DNA of 64,000 nt from Styela clava (GCF_964204865.1 NC_135250.1:28449395-28513394), one strand, 5' to 3'. Numbered from the stretch's first letter, positions 12,601 to 25,272 are shown. Notes: a model not told the origin generated them from the sequence alone. Numbers and translations are program-made.

Positions 12601-15082
12601 GTTAACTTTTCAGTGAAACTAATTCATTGAAGAACGGAATTTATCGGATGTTTTGCAACGGATTTGGACCCTACTCAGGATTTGTTAATATAATGGTTGA
12701 TTAAAGTTAGTAATCGAATGGTAAGTTTTTTTTAATTAAACAAACATACCTAAATATTTTCAAACCCAAATATAAATTTGTAATCAGTCAAATAAATTTT
12801 CTCTAGTACCTTAAACTCGTAGAATGAAGATTACGAAATTGTAAAATTAATTAATATATAGTCATTCAACGAGTGGGGTAAACAAAGGGTTGGTTTTAAA
12901 ATGTGAAAAAGCATTTTTTGTATTAACACACTTATAGCTTGAAACGCTTTTGTCTATCAAGCTATCTGAAAATACCCCCCCCCCCCTCTTGACAATTCCT
13001 GGCTACGCCATGTAATTTGATATTCAAAAAGGTTTTTTTAACCGCAAAAATTCAATATTGTTTTGTCCATAGACGTCCTATGAGATGGAACAAATTTAAC
13101 TTCTTTTGACGACTTGAATACGTATGAGCTACCCGTGGTTTTTCAAAATTTTAATGTACTGGCGTGTTTGGGTAACTATTTTTGTCATATTGAAAAAGGG
13201 GTATAAAACGACGATTTGAACCAGCGTATAAAAAGGGTTTTTATAAATCAAATATATACAACAACAGAAAAAGATCAGTTAGTAAGATATAAACTTACTG
13301 TTTCATAAACATTTCGATCATATGCTTAAATTTGCTTTCGTGGTATTCAAGTCTCGAACCCAACACTATCCGACACACCATATTGGATACCGCGAGATTC
13401 AATTTGATCTGAAGAATCAAAATAACAATGCTAAAATACTATGGCATCAAAGGCGCCACATCAATAAAATTTTCACGGTAGTCGAAAACCGAGTTTTCTG
13501 GAATGATTATTAAAATAGCAAGTGTTGTCATGAATTGAATTAAACATCAAAGTTTATTATACAACCCCAATTATAACCCAACAACAACATTAAGACAAAA
13601 CAACAATCTATTGGTTCACTTTGTGCCCAATCGTTTTTAGGGTCACGTGACACCGCTATACACAAATATGGCTAAGTGCGCGTTGGTAAAATACAAATTA
13701 TGTTCCAACGATTGTATCATAGCTTTTAAGATGTCAAAGTATTAAATACCCTTACGCGAATGCTCTCTCCGTTGCTCGATGTCAAACTCTCAATCAAGAA
13801 TTTCAATTCTTCAATAACATTTGTTTCCATACTTTTCTTGCCCATGCCCATTCTGAAAAAATGCATAAAAAATACCTACAACTATTAAATTAGTAAAAAC
13901 TAAACAAATAAACGAGTGCAACATAATGACAAAAAACTATAAAACATTTAACAATTACTCTTATGTGTAAACATGCTATATGTATATGTCTATCGACCAG
14001 ATGATCAGCTGTAGCTTAAACCGTTTCACTCATTAAGAGTTTATTTCTTATTTAAATGAAAAGTGTTTTTTAATTAACCGGTTCTCGTTTCATGAGCGCC
14101 TAATGAATGAAATCCACGTCACCAACGTTTGCGTAGACGATATCAATCGTGAAAGATCCAAGTTTTACCATAATATAGTTGAACTTATTTGGTAGTGGCA
14201 TATTGTGTAAAGCTTTCTTCGAAGTAAATGGGTATAAAAGCATCCAATTAAGAAAATACAATTTTGCGTATATTTCATAAAATTGAATACTTTTTCAGCA
14301 TAGAAAATTAGATATGAAATTTTACTCTTTCAATGTGGCATGGCCAAATTGGCTCAAAGCTTTCCATGTTGATCCATAATCCAATGTCAAGAACCCGCCG
14401 CCTTTGGTTATCAGATCGAAATAAAGATTGTAGGGCCGCCCGGAAAACTTTTGTCCTTGTTTAACAAATGCCTGAAAAATACATGTAACTATTTGTTAAA
14501 TATAATTTTCGTAAATGTGCATGTGTGGTGGGCTAGATTTTGTTCTTTCCAAACTACAGTAGCTATTAACCTAACAGTTTCTATACAAAGTCTTGATTGA
14601 ACTAAAATAGGTATAGATAGGCCGTATACAAAAATAACAAATAAGTTTGCAATAATATGCATTTTAAGGTAATTGGCAATGTTGATATTGACATGAACCT
14701 CATATCGTCCTTATTTTTAAATTTCAAAATTAGAATTACCTAGAAAAATTACAAAACAACTACGGCTACGACCCTATTTCATCTTTTATTGAATAATACT
14801 ACATTTAAAACATTCCTAGCGAACCTCGCTAATGGTGTCATAATCATTTAGAATGACCCAATCTTCTTGTCCAAATTGAACAGAGACAACTGATCCGAAT
14901 TTCTCTTTCAATTTCAAGAAAGTTTTTGCGGGATTCTTTGATATGAACGGAATGTATCCAACAATCGGCAGACCTCGGGGACCAGGAGGAAAGTTTTTGG
15001 GTTTTCTTTGCAAATAAAACCAAAATATCAAGGCTGTTAGGCCAGCTAAAAAATTTGTATAATCAAATATTTCAATCCACAT
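9656..15082 (-). CDS. CYP2-clan cytochrome P450, family 1, complete nine-exon gene (left arm)
   Basis: Exons (minus) are 14825-15082, 14326-14471, 13756-13852, 13299-13408, 12422-12543, 11577-11698, 11314-11458, 10464-10627 and 9656-9973. All joints are GT-AG and in frame, giving 493 residues plus stop, normal for a microsomal P450. In order: an N-terminal anchor (MWIEIFDYTNF to about residue 25), the FPPGPRGLP hinge, the C helix near STWKALSQF, the I helix FHAGSVTTS with the AGxxT oxygen-activation motif, the K-helix ExxR (QELIRHKT), PERF (FRPERF) and the heme loop FSIGLRHCMG with the thiolate Cys. The expected activity is ER-membrane monooxygenation using NADPH-P450 reductase; the substrate is unknown. 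It is the inverted paralog of the gene at 38071-44305. In the last exon they differ at 11 of 105 residues by my count. Intron 5 carries a foldback MITE. The exon 1 donor is GTTCGC, weak but shared with its paralogs. Confidence 0.93.
12202..12328. mobile_element. Foldback MITE in intron 5 of the left family-1 gene
   Basis: The ends are near-perfect inverted repeats of about 25 bp, starting CTGCTGCACCCTGACACAAA and closing with the imperfect complement ending TACAGCAG. The total length is 127 bp with no coding capacity. A related element occupies the corresponding intron of the right-arm gene at 40739-40856, sharing the internal CGTTTCGTC/CAGACTT sequences. The insertion therefore predates the duplication or the family favours this site. 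Confidence 0.7.
13144..13232 (+). repeat. Dispersed repeat, copy 1 (pair with 24208-24284)
   Basis: About 90 bp sharing TGTACTGGCGTGTTTGG, an AGGGGTATA stretch and AAAGGGTTTT with 24208-24284. It lies in intron 4 of the left complete gene, while the other copy lies inside the family-3 pseudogene. No terminal repeats were seen, so the class is unknown. Confidence 0.5.
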
Positions 15083-15540
15083 CTTGTCTTACTACTTTTC
15101 AGAAATTCCTTTGTTTTTAGAGTAGATGATTAATATCTGCAAAATTTAAAAGGTTGAATAATAATAATAGTATATCTGAAAGATAGATAGAAGGAAATCA
15201 TTAACGAAACATTAAATATTTTTCCAGCTATCGGAAATATAATATCAGTGGGTTTTTCGCAAAGATAAAACTATTCGGTAACATTGCCGACATTTCTCAC
15301 AAGTATTCCTCATTAATTACATATCTACTTCCTCTTTGACTTGTTAAAACATATACATATTTAATAGCGTGTCAATACTAGATCTTTAATCAATACTATA
15401 TCTCCTATTTACATAAATACCCTTTCTAAAATACTATAGTTGCAGATTTTGAAAACACAGAAGATGATTAATTCTATAATTCATTTTTTTTTAAATCTTA
15501 ATGTTCTAAACAATTTATAGTACTATACATAAAAAATAGT

Positions 15541-15636
15541 CCGATCGCCACGGACGGGATATCTTTTAGGTCGAATTTCGTCCGGATTTACAAAATATTC
15601 AGAGTCGTGACGAACTGCCCATCAGTTCGTGCAAAC
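15541..15636 (-). pseudogene. P450 exon 9 (5' part) relic upstream of the left complete gene
   Basis: The minus-strand reading gives VCTN, a stop, WAVRHDSEYF, then NPDEIRPKRYP, which parallels the start of family-3 exon 9. It ends before the heme loop. It sits about 460 bp upstream of the ATG at 15082 and matches the relics at 2781-2869 and 37537-37628. Confidence 0.75.
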
Positions 15637-16533
15637 CCTAACATAAAATATAAGTATAATACTTGAATTCATCTTCCTTAAGCTGCAATGAATACTCATG
15701 GTGTATGTTCTTCCATTATATATATTAGAAAATATTAAAAACTGTTTGAAATTATGAAAAATTTTGTAACATAATTTTCACCAAAATTTTATTCCAACGT
15801 CATCACATTTCATCAAATGTTTAAGTTAAATTTGGTTTATTTTTAACTAGTTATGAAACATTCGCTATGAATCCTCTTCCGGATACTCTCTAAAGGCCAA
15901 AAGTTGAATCCCCTATGATACTAATATTCTTTTGACCTTTTAGCAATGCGACGGCAGTCCAAATTCAATATTGAAAGGTTATTGTATTCATTAAGGCAGC
16001 ATGTAGCCAATTTCACATTCACCAAACACATTAATCATGTAATTGTCTGATGGAAGGAACTACTCCTGTCACGTTATATAATGGTTAGGTTCAAAATAAT
16101 TTATTTTTAATTTATCATTTGTTTATCAATTTATTAATTTACAGCGTTGCAAATCTAATTTCAATCAAACCACTTTTGCCAATGTCTCATAACCATATAT
16201 ATAAACTGTCTGACGCGCTCGCTCCGCGGCCTAAAAATATTGAATTCCAACTCCTGTCTTTGATTAATAATTAAAATAAGTTTAAAAAAGACAGACTTTT
16301 AAAATGTTGATGATATATGAAACGTCTGCCACCAATATTTCAAGCCAACATATAGATCAGTTTAGATGAAAGTTGGCCGTCACATGTTTGCAAATTATAT
16401 GTCTATATGCGAGATTTTATTTTGGTAGTGTCTGTATTAATATAATGCTGCTTATTCAAACGGAGTCAGCACATGTACACATACAGACGAATACAACATC
16501 TTATGTGTAGAAGAGTCAAGTTGTAAACAAATA
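15637..16533. other. Intergenic segment of the left inverted arm
   Basis: No genes. About 16150-16530 is the inverted equivalent of about 36860-37300. It also resembles the 3' flanks at 24650-24900, 48170-48480 and 59220-59480, with a shared ATAGATCAGTTTAGA-like core. This is the conserved downstream flank of family-3 exon 9, now carried beside the relic at 16534-16761. Confidence 0.5.
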
Positions 16534-16761
16534 TTAACTAAAAGGGGTTACTTTATATCCAAAAGTTAATTTGTTTAAAATGCCTTCAGAGTTGGGTGGC
16601 TCATAAGTAACAACACTATTACTACCCTCATCAAAAGATTTGAGTGGATTACCAGGATCCGGCACCACTCTCAACTTTAGCACAATTCCCACTATCAACA
16701 TGAAAATATTCATCCTTACAAAGGACCAACAAAAAAACGGGATCACGTGATTTGATTTCAT
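16534..16761 (-). pseudogene. P450 exon 9 relic, family 3, heme loop deleted
   Basis: The minus strand gives KSNHVIPF, then jumps to RMNIFMLIVGIVLKLRVV and DPGNPLKSF. The segment holding FSVGPRRCxG is lost, so there is no heme cysteine. The tail extends past the normal end (EGILNKLTFG) because the usual stop is missing. It is the inverted counterpart of the relic at 36526-36853, which still has the Cys. Sequence beyond 16761 stops matching, marking the inner edge of the left arm. Confidence 0.75.
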
Positions 16762-17232
16762 GAAAATGATATCACCAGACGCGTGACGTTGCAGTTATTT
16801 ACGCGCCGAGTAACGATGTATATTATGATATTTATCGCTGGCATATTTCACTACGTTGATTTTTTGACGTATTGATTATAATGATGTGACGCTATTACGT
16901 CTATATTAAGATTATATTTGGTTCACACTTAGTTATAGTATTTTGTGAATATTGTTGTTTAACTCTAAGCAGCCAAAGTTTAAATACATAGGTATATTTG
17001 TTAGTCAATAGTGAGAACATGTTACTTTGATCGATTCGAATATTTTTTGATTAATAAAATCAGAACAAAATGAAATTTACCCGAATAGCCTATCAATATG
17101 CCGCACTATATTTCAACCGTTTTTCCAAATTTCTTTTTGAGAAATAAATTCCTAACTAAGTCTCGTTATTTATATGCTATTTCTTCCACATATAAAAAGC
17201 TGAAATGTTTTTTATTTACAAAGATAAACACT

Positions 17233-17538
17233 TTATCCTCGTTCAAAAACAACAACAAACTGAGGTGAATCGTATGGTACCATACAATATAACCGTCATA
17301 GAATGAAGGAAGTGGCTTGACAGGATCTGGCATCACTTTTACCTTTTGTATAATTCCCATTAGAAATACTAATAGCTTGCAAGTTTACCCATGCAATGTC
17401 GAAGCCGATCGAAAACAGAATCACGTGATTTGATCTGCAGCATTTTTCGTCACTGTCGAGAAATCTTTCAGGTCGATATTCTCTCGGATTTTCAGAATAT
17501 TTAGGGTCGTAATGAACTGTCCAGATGTATGGAACCAT
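17233..17538 (-). pseudogene. Family-1 P450 exon 9 pseudogene with frameshift at the heme loop
   Basis: The acceptor CAG is followed by MVPYIWTVHYDPKYSENPRE, YRPERF and SNHVILFSIG, closely matching exon 9 of the two complete family-1 genes. One base is missing in the codons after FSIG, so the frame leaves the protein immediately before the heme Cys and never recovers cleanly. The DNA still aligns to the end (length 306 instead of 318). Upstream sequence (17539-21230) is a recognisable copy of family-1 intron 8 interrupted by two transposons. No exon 8 follows because the alignment ends at a junction near 21230. Confidence 0.85.
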
Positions 17539-17684
17539 CTGAAATACAGGAATATATTTCCAACGCCCAGTGGGTATTTATTTTGCTTATTTGTGAGAGC
17601 GAGGGACTCAGTGCTGTGTGCAATTAACTAGTTTGTCATTCTAAGTTGAGGAAGTTCACTCAAGTGTTTTCTATTGGTTTAGAC

Positions 17685-19623
17685 CAGGGGTTACCAAATT
17701 TCGGTCCGCGCGCCGGATCCGGCCCGCGACGTCATTTTATCCGGCCTGCAATAACACGCAAAAATGGCTACATGTTTTTCAAAGGGAGATTTTCCCGATC
17801 ATCGTCTTCCTTGTTTATTTCGTAACATTGGCCGATCAGCAAGTTGCAAAAAAAAAGTGACGTAATAATAGGCATTTTCGCATCCGCTCAGACACTTTTG
17901 TCAACTTGACATATTTTCAGTCGTGGTTGTAAACAATATTTCGTTTTCGCGACTTTGAATGCTATTCGTTAGTTTTTGGTTGCGTATCGTAAATTTACTT
18001 ATGAATCAAATAAGTCAATTATCATTTGCCTCCTTAGGAGTTGTAGTTTTAATAGTAGTAATGATAAATTAGTCTAAAAATATAGCTGTGACAAAATAGG
18101 CTAAAATTCTCTACCGGTACACAACGTTTTCTGCGAAAGATGTACTTGTACATTCGTGGCGCGTGCTTTCTACGAAACAGTTTACGTTTTTTGTGCTAAA
18201 ATAAACGTCCAATGTGCATTTTGCGCTAACAGTACTGTAACTGTACTCTCGCGTACTCCACAAATTTCACAAGTCACAATAACTTTTGTACTGTCTAAAT
18301 GCGGATATTCATGTAAGTATATTTCCAAAAAATTGAGGTTCATCCGATTTAAATAAAAACTGCGGCATAGGATAGATCTGAGTGAAAATAGAAAACAATA
18401 CCAAGTTTATAATAAACGGTCAAGAAATAACGGAGATATCGGAATTTCAGTACCGCCCGTCAGGTCACTTTTTGTTATAATATTTGTATCACTTTTTTGA
18501 TAAGAACTCTAATAAATATGAAAAAAGAACAAATACCAATCACTAGTCTTTCCATGTGCATCCCATTTTTGAAATATTGAGACTATTTCAGGATTTTATT
18601 TTGGCAACGGTCATTGACACCGCCGAAAGATGGTCTCAAATAAACGCTGAAGTGCATGATCGTTTGACAGTGGTTCATTGTGGGTAATAATTAACGATGC
18701 TCTGATTGTACAACTTCCTAAAAATTGGTAAGTATCAAGTTAGGAAAGAAATACACACGTCCATATAAATTTATTGGTGTCCATAAAATCAATATCATCA
18801 TTTTGCACTACGTATAACCAGAATTCTTTTTCATGTCGTTTTTGTTGTTTCAATTACTTGAACAATTGCTTAGCCATTTCAGTAGATAAAGAACCGTATA
18901 CTGACAAAGGTACTTCTTGTGGGCGAGGTGTTACAATTTGCATATTCTAGACATACCTTGCCACGTCATCCAAAAATTATGTCACTGCGTCGTCACAATC
19001 ATACTTCAATAAGAGAAAGATAGCTTGCATTTTGTGAGTTCGTTGTCGAAGGCGTAATTACGGGCGATCGTCGGTATACTATCATTAATTTGCACTACGT
19101 ATAACTGCGTCGAATGTTAGGAAATTTATGCGCTACAAAAAAAAATCAAATCCAGATAATAGTTGTTTATTTTATCTAAATTATGTTAAAATTTCATGAA
19201 ATTCCAAGCAAAAGCACGCAGTTCGTAGTCGTTTTTATGAGCGGAATTCCATTCCAACACGACGTAACGGTACATAGCAAACGTGATGCGTACATTTTTG
19301 GCGCAAAAAAGCGGAATTTGTAACATTCATAATTCATGGCAGCTACGTTTTGATAACAGCTAAACTCACGATAATTGTCTAGATATAGAAATCTTGTATA
19401 TTTGTTTTCCTGGGATGTTCTCGATCTATATTCTGCGATATAGATAGAATTTAATATTAAAGTCTTCAGAAATGTAGAATATATATTATTGTTGAATAAA
19501 TTGAATGGATTTCCCAACTTTTGTAAATTTATTGTATTGCATTGACAAAAATAATCAACCGGCCCGTCTCAACACTGTTTGAGTCATACCCGGCCCGCGA
19601 TCAAAAAAGTTTGGCGACCCCTG
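17685..19623. mobile_element. hAT-type nonautonomous transposon 1 with 8-bp target-site duplication
   Basis: The element starts CAGGGGTTACCAAA and ends TTTGGCGACCCCTG; these termini pair at 12 of 14 positions. It is flanked on both sides by GTTTAGAC (17677-17684 and 19624-19631), an exact 8-bp duplication as expected for hAT transposition. Subterminal GGCCCGCGA-like motifs occur at both ends. The length is 1939 bp. Short open frames inside show no hAT dimerisation or DDE features I can recognise, so I regard it as nonautonomous. The family-1 paralog intron at 10119-10126 has a single GATTAGAC at the matching place, an empty-site control. Confidence 0.88.
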
Positions 19624-19684
19624 GTTTAGACAATACAATACATACAAATAAAGCTCCTTGCGGTCATATGATTATGCTCTAGAA

Positions 19685-20983
19685 CAGCGGTTCCCAAACT
19701 GTGGGTCGCGACTCCCGATGGGATCGGGTGAAGATTTTCCGGGGTCGCCTAATTTTTTTCAAACATGCGCACATAGGTGACAAGGATTTGAAAGTTGGGA
19801 AGTGAAGTTGGTTCTGGTCGGCAGGTACCATAAAAGTGCCTCACTTACGATTTCCTTCCTTCAGCAATAACTCAACCATTTATTGTCAAAACGGCGCCAA
19901 AATTGCTCGGTAAAGTTGCGCGATATCTTTCCAGCTGGTCGGCAGGTACCGGTATTATTCAATGTAATTGAGTAACAATGGTATACGAACGCCAATATCA
20001 TTTCCCTTTTTTATAGCTTTTTTGATCATATTACATCCCAATGAGTAGTTGACCCGATGGTACGCGAATCGGATTTTTGCCAGATTGCGTGAAATTATGT
20101 TGGTTTGTGATTTTGTCTTTCGAAAATACAGAGCGAAGTTGCTTTATTGGGCGATTGGACCTTAATCAGATGTTTGATAAGGATGGTATTGATTGACAGG
20201 CGGGGTCTTGACCGAATAATTATTACCCTTCATATAGGTTTCGATCAGTTGCGCAGGCGCTTTGTTAATTCGACTAGTAGGCTACGTGTTTTGTCCACAC
20301 CGCCTCAACATAAAAGTGGAAATTTTCGTATTGCAATATTACGTATTTAGACGTTTCACACAAAATTTCGAAGCGTTCCGAGTAGTCAAACACAAAACCA
20401 CAACAAGTTCTAGCATAATAAAGCCACTTAAAAGATGTGATTCCGTACACGCTTTTTCCTATTTTACATTCATGCTATGTTTTACTTTCGAATTAAAAAT
20501 GGAGCAATCTGTAATATGTTAATATAGGACTAAAAATAACAAACACGCTATTGGAATATAGCCTACTAAATAAGATTTTGAATTAATATATATTTAGAAA
20601 CAGTCTTACTATTTCCGAATATGGTACGCGTCCTTGCAATCTACCACATTTTATCAAGTACATCTATGTTTCGCCAAAGAACCGGTATAATTCTGATCTA
20701 AGAGATTATTACACCGTGGTTTTCATAAAATGTCATGTGTTGTCAAATCTTCTGAAAATTCCCCATTTTTCCGACGCATTGCCGAACTCGTTCGTATATT
20801 TTTTTGAGCCAATGTTCACCGCCGCCAACGTCTATTTTCAGTCGTTAAACAGGTACGTTGTAATTAAACTTATATACTAATTTTTGAAGTTGCTGAACGT
20901 TTTTAGTTGTGGGGTCGCGAGTATCTGTAGGCTTTGATTTTATAAAAATTATGGTAGCGAAAAAAAAAGTTTGGGAACCACTG
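19685..20983. mobile_element. hAT-type nonautonomous transposon 2 with near-perfect 8-bp target-site duplication
   Basis: The terminal repeats are CAGCGGTTCCCAAACT at the start and its complement AGTTTGGGAACCACTG at the end, 15 of 16 matching. The flanks CTCTAGAA (19677-19684) and CTCTGGAA (20984-20991) are an 8-bp target duplication differing at one position. The length is 1299 bp with no recognisable transposase. A GTGGGTCGCGA motif near the left end recurs near the right end in the same orientation. The paralogous intron in the intact gene has one CTCTAGAA at 10187-10194, the empty site. It lies only 61 bp from the first element. Confidence 0.87.
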
Positions 20984-21230
20984 CTCTGGAATATAGCTGG
21001 CTAATTTAACGTCGTCGAGAATGATATTCTCCAAAAATACATCAGAACGATATTTCCCCAAAATGAGCATAACTCAACTTCTGCCGAGGCGGAAGTTTTG
21101 CTCTAAAATAAATTCGCCCTTCTGTATAAACGAAAAATGAAGGCCTGATTATTTTATTAAATAATTATTATATTTATAAATCCACAATAAGTGATATATT
21201 GGGTTCTTTGGTGTTGTTTTTGTTGAGCAT

Positions 21231-24200
21231 TCATTCCTCCATTCAGTGGTGTTGTCAAATTAATTTCCTCGGAAAGAAAAATTATGATGGGTTATACATA
21301 TTCATTTCTATTTCTACACTTTGGTATAAAATTAGTTTTCTATTATTGGAGTGGTTTGAAACCAACAACATGATTGATTTAGAGTGCGCTACGAGGGCAT
21401 GGTTTCTTATTAAGTCGTCCAAGCAGTTTTCAACTTCCTTTGATGAAATAATATGCAAAATAACTCATTTTTAGTATTCTTGGAAATACAGTATTAATAA
21501 TTGATATTCCACCGGTTATGTCCCGTCCGGGATTAACTTTAGATTCAGCATTACGCCCCGATGTCAAAACGTCTAACAAGTAACTGGAAAACGTAATTTG
21601 CTGAATTTGAAGTAAGACAGATGTTTGATTGTCATCGTCGGTGATGATTAGAATTTCCCAATCCCGGGGTCGCAAAAGTAATCGGGCCTATCTGAGGTCT
21701 CGAGTTAATAAGGTCTATCTAAGTCTCGAGTTAAGACCATAACCGAGTTTGTCACTGAGATAAGTTACTTCGAGTCTTTCATAACTGGGAACTCGAATCT
21801 TAATCGAATTGAATCGAGAACTCGAGTCTCCCCAGCAATAGTCAATTGACATTCTGAGTCCACTTCCAAATTTTTATTGATAGTCTCCCTATAAATTTGC
21901 AAAATATGTAATCGTGAGAGACAATCGTCTAAAATTGATATCACGATAATTGTGATTAAACGGTTTGGCTTCATCTTTAGTCAAAAATAAAAATAGTTAT
22001 TCAGAAAATCGGAAAGGCTCAAAGTTATGTTTTTGTATATAAAATTTCTAAATATATTTCATTTTATTCAGAAATTGCAATTCGTCCATTTCGTGCGAGA
22101 TCTTTTTGAAGTTGGTTCATCTACTGCCAGCAGCACTATGAGTTGGGCTATGCTATGTTTTGCTCACCATTCAGAATTCCAAGAAAAAATAGCGGAGGAA
22201 ATTTTCAAAACAATAAGTCAGAAAAATAATTAATATGTGAAGCAATCACAATTTTTTACGTTCCATGTAATGTAAACTATATGTATACCTATTTCAAGCG
22301 ATTCAAGAGTCTTGCGGTACCTAACATAAATATTTTTCTAAAGTATAGTATATATAGGTATTTTTACCCATGCTACGTCATCCTAGTATAACATGCATAC
22401 CATCAAAAATGTTTAGAAGCAAAATACATGTAATATACAAAAACATTCAATAAATTTAAACAAATATTTATTAATTTCTGTTTGAAGATCTGTTTGTGGC
22501 TTATTCGAGAATAAGGTAAAAAATTCTTAATGTAGAAGTAAAACTTCATCATACTGTCATGAAATCATTTCTGGGGACGTTCTCATCTCTTATTACTAAA
22601 ACTGAATAGTTGAAATAATTACAGATTTTTTTTGTAACAAAAAGAACAATATCAACAGCAGCAGCAATCTCACTTAACAAACCGTAGCTATGTACGGTTT
22701 TCAATAACTAAATAGTCAAATATATTTTCTAATATTCTCTCAATTTTGAATTTCTATTACTCTTGATTTTTATTCTGTGGTAATTTAGGATTTCGATCAT
22801 ATCTTAGAATATCCGTTGAGTTTGTCGAGTAGAAAATTTAACAATTCTTCTTATGCCCGACTTTATCGCACAAATTTTTGCTAGTGGTTTGATGTCCATT
22901 TATATTGAGTTAGTTTCATATTATGTTAATTAGTTTTTGTTCATTTAAACAGTCGAAGACGAAATTCCATCAATAAAACATCGAGATGAAAGGCCGTTCA
23001 CTTACGCTTTCACACAAGAACTGATGAGGCCAAAAACCCTGGTCCGTTTTGGTGTATTCCATAAAATGAACGAATAGGGAATTTTCACGTATTCATTTTC
23101 CTGATCGTATTCAACTGAACTTTCGTCATTCGATATTTGTTAATAAACATAAACTATCAAAACGCTGATTTTTTTTTGAAGCTATGTAGTATGTACTTAG
23201 TGTATGTCATCGAAACAATCAATACCATTTACCAATTTTTGATTACAATCATTATATTCTATTGAATGTTTAAGATGAATTAGGTTAAAGTTGTTTTCAC
23301 ATCATAAACACAGAGATTTTTTTTAATTTTCAAGTTATATTATATTGTTCAAGATTTTGAAAAATATTTAACAATGTTTAATACTTTGGTGGTCCTAATT
23401 TCTTAAGTTCGGTTAAATGAATTGAATTTTTTTTTATCTTTTTACTATTTTCTCGGACATAAATATTAAATACTCTAAATCTTCACCACTGGTCAGTCAC
23501 TGAGGCATATCGAGAAACTTTACATGAACCTGAACTGAAGTGAAATAAGATTTTCAGCCTTAGATCCCCTTTTCTCCTAAACTCCAGGATCTTAGGAAAT
23601 TTATTAATTTTGGTTATGATTTGTCAGTTATATGTTATTTTCAGGCTCATGCTATGTCTAAAGTATTTCAATTTTGTCGGCACTAACAAATGTAATCATT
23701 TTAGGCATCCAATTATAATCCATGCATAATCCGAGTGTTCTTAACCACGGTGACGTCATCATATTTTTTTATGTATAATTTTTATTTTACTGCGACGTAA
23801 ATTTTATTTGTATGAGTATTTCGAAGCCCAAAAATAAACACAGAATCTGTTGTTAGTTGAAAACGAGGTATTTTGAACGCGCGAGCAACGTTCTCCGGTT
23901 AATTATAAACAAAAAAAGATACCAGACAGCACGCGATCAAATACTCTTCGATAAAACGAATATCACTTCACTTCAAAAGCCTACTCTTGTTTTGAAGGTG
24001 ACGTAAAACTCGTCCGAATGAGAGCTCTTTCTCTCGCATATCGATCACGTGTTGACCAGAGCGTTAAAAGAGAGAAACTTTTTCTCAAAAATTTTGAAAT
24101 TTCTCTCTTCTTACTGGCGTATGGTCGGACGCGTTTGCGCTACGTAAATTGGTCTGGTTTGAGTGTGAAGAAAAAATAAGCTTTTTAAAGAGATATTGGG

Positions 24201-24637
24201 AAATGTACTAGCGTGTTTGGTTAACTATTTATGTCATATTATAAAAGGGGTATAGAAAATTCAATTCTGACCAGCGGAAATAAAGGGTTTTAAGCGTTAG
24301 TTATGCCATAATTGAACACACTGCATTTCAGGTCTGCCTTAATTAATTAACTTATGGCCCACCAATCACAAATAGCATCATTTGGAAATCATAAGAGATT
24401 TCTCGACGGTGACGTAAAATTCATCCAATCAAATTAAGTGATCCCGTTTCCTGTCGGGCCCTCATCGCTGTATTGGAGAACAGATTGCAAGAATGCAAAT
24501 TAACAGGAATTGGACGGAAGTTGAGAGTGGTGACTAAGCCTGACATTTTTTGTGCCATCTTGCCCCTTTTTGTGAGGGTCTGAATAGTATGGTAACTTAT
24601 TAGCCACATAACTTTGAGGTTCTTTTCGAAAGAAGAT
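21231..24637 (+). pseudogene. Family-3 P450 pseudogene (exons 5, 7, 8, 9 remain)
   Basis: The pieces are the 3' half of exon 5 at 21231-21290 (IPPFSGVVKLIS), exon 7 at 22072-22216, exon 8 at 22953 to about 23110, and exon 9 at about 24390-24637. Exon 7 is fully open at 145 bp, but the I-helix reads FEVGSSTAS, with V replacing the usual A. Exon 8 keeps TQELMRPKT (ExxR) and then meets stops after HKMNE. Exon 9 has a stop after FIQSN, a one-base insertion at the heme loop and a stop in the tail. Exons 1-4 and 6 are absent. The intron after exon 5 still aligns with the intron-6 region at about 61700-62000 of the right-edge gene, of which this is the inverted dead copy. The left boundary abuts family-1 intron 8 sequence of opposite orientation. 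Confidence 0.85.
24208..24284 (+). repeat. Dispersed repeat, copy 2 (pair with 13144-13232)
   Basis: Shares TGTACTAGCGTGTTTGG, AAAGGGGTATA and CCAGCG with 13144-13232. It is located just upstream of the exon 9 relic of the family-3 pseudogene. The class is unknown. Confidence 0.5.
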
Positions 24638-25272
24638 ACACAACTTTACATTTGTTTATAAAGTAACCCTGTAAATATGAGTTGAAACTGTCCTTTTTAA
24701 TTGAACAGTCTGCTCCAATTATTACTAATTCTTACAAAGTAATGCAATGACAATGGTTCGAATGCAATAATTTTCAGGTCGTGTGGCGCGCCCGTGTCAT
24801 AATTTATATGGTTACGAGACATTGGCAATAGTATTGAATAGAGTTTATCTGAAAAATGTTGAAGTTGCAAATGTTTAAAAGTCATAGAATGTTGCCTTGA
24901 ATTGAACGTTTCAATTTGGCGTTCAAGTAAAATTAAAAAAAAAATTGAAAACTGAAAATTAATGTTAATGAGTAGACCATTTAGAGATTGTTGTTAGCTT
25001 TGGGTTTTTCAGATCTAGTCAAAGAAAAGTTTATTGTTGCCGGAATAATGCAAAAAAAAAAAGATCTGTTCCGAGATCTGTGGATATTCTTAGATGATGT
25101 TGATTCAACGTTTTGAGTATATATTTGTTGTGGATTCATACTAAGGAACAATGTAATGCAATCTATATATACATTTCTGATTTCCTTCTTTTCGTTAATT
25201 TTATTAAATAATAATTTCTTGCATAAGTGATTCGCAGGTAATACGGAGTAGATGCAGAATTTTTTCTAAACA
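24638..25272. other. Intergenic between the family-3 and family-2 pseudogenes
   Basis: About 24650-24900 aligns with the inverted 3' flank of the right-edge family-3 gene (about 59220-59480), sharing an AACAGTCTGCT-like stretch and an AATTATTACT stretch. The rest is AT-rich and leads into the exon 1 ATG at 25273/25285. No clear promoter element was identified. Confidence 0.5.

Noticed and set aside
16762-17050. Possible continuation of the exon 9 relic upstream of 16761
   Set aside because: Homology to P450 exon 9 stops at the ATGAAATCAAATCAC point, and the remainder matches nothing else in the window.
19194-19517. 107-codon minus-strand open frame within the first hAT element
   Set aside because: No transposase or zinc-finger signature is recognisable, and it lies in the nonautonomous element.
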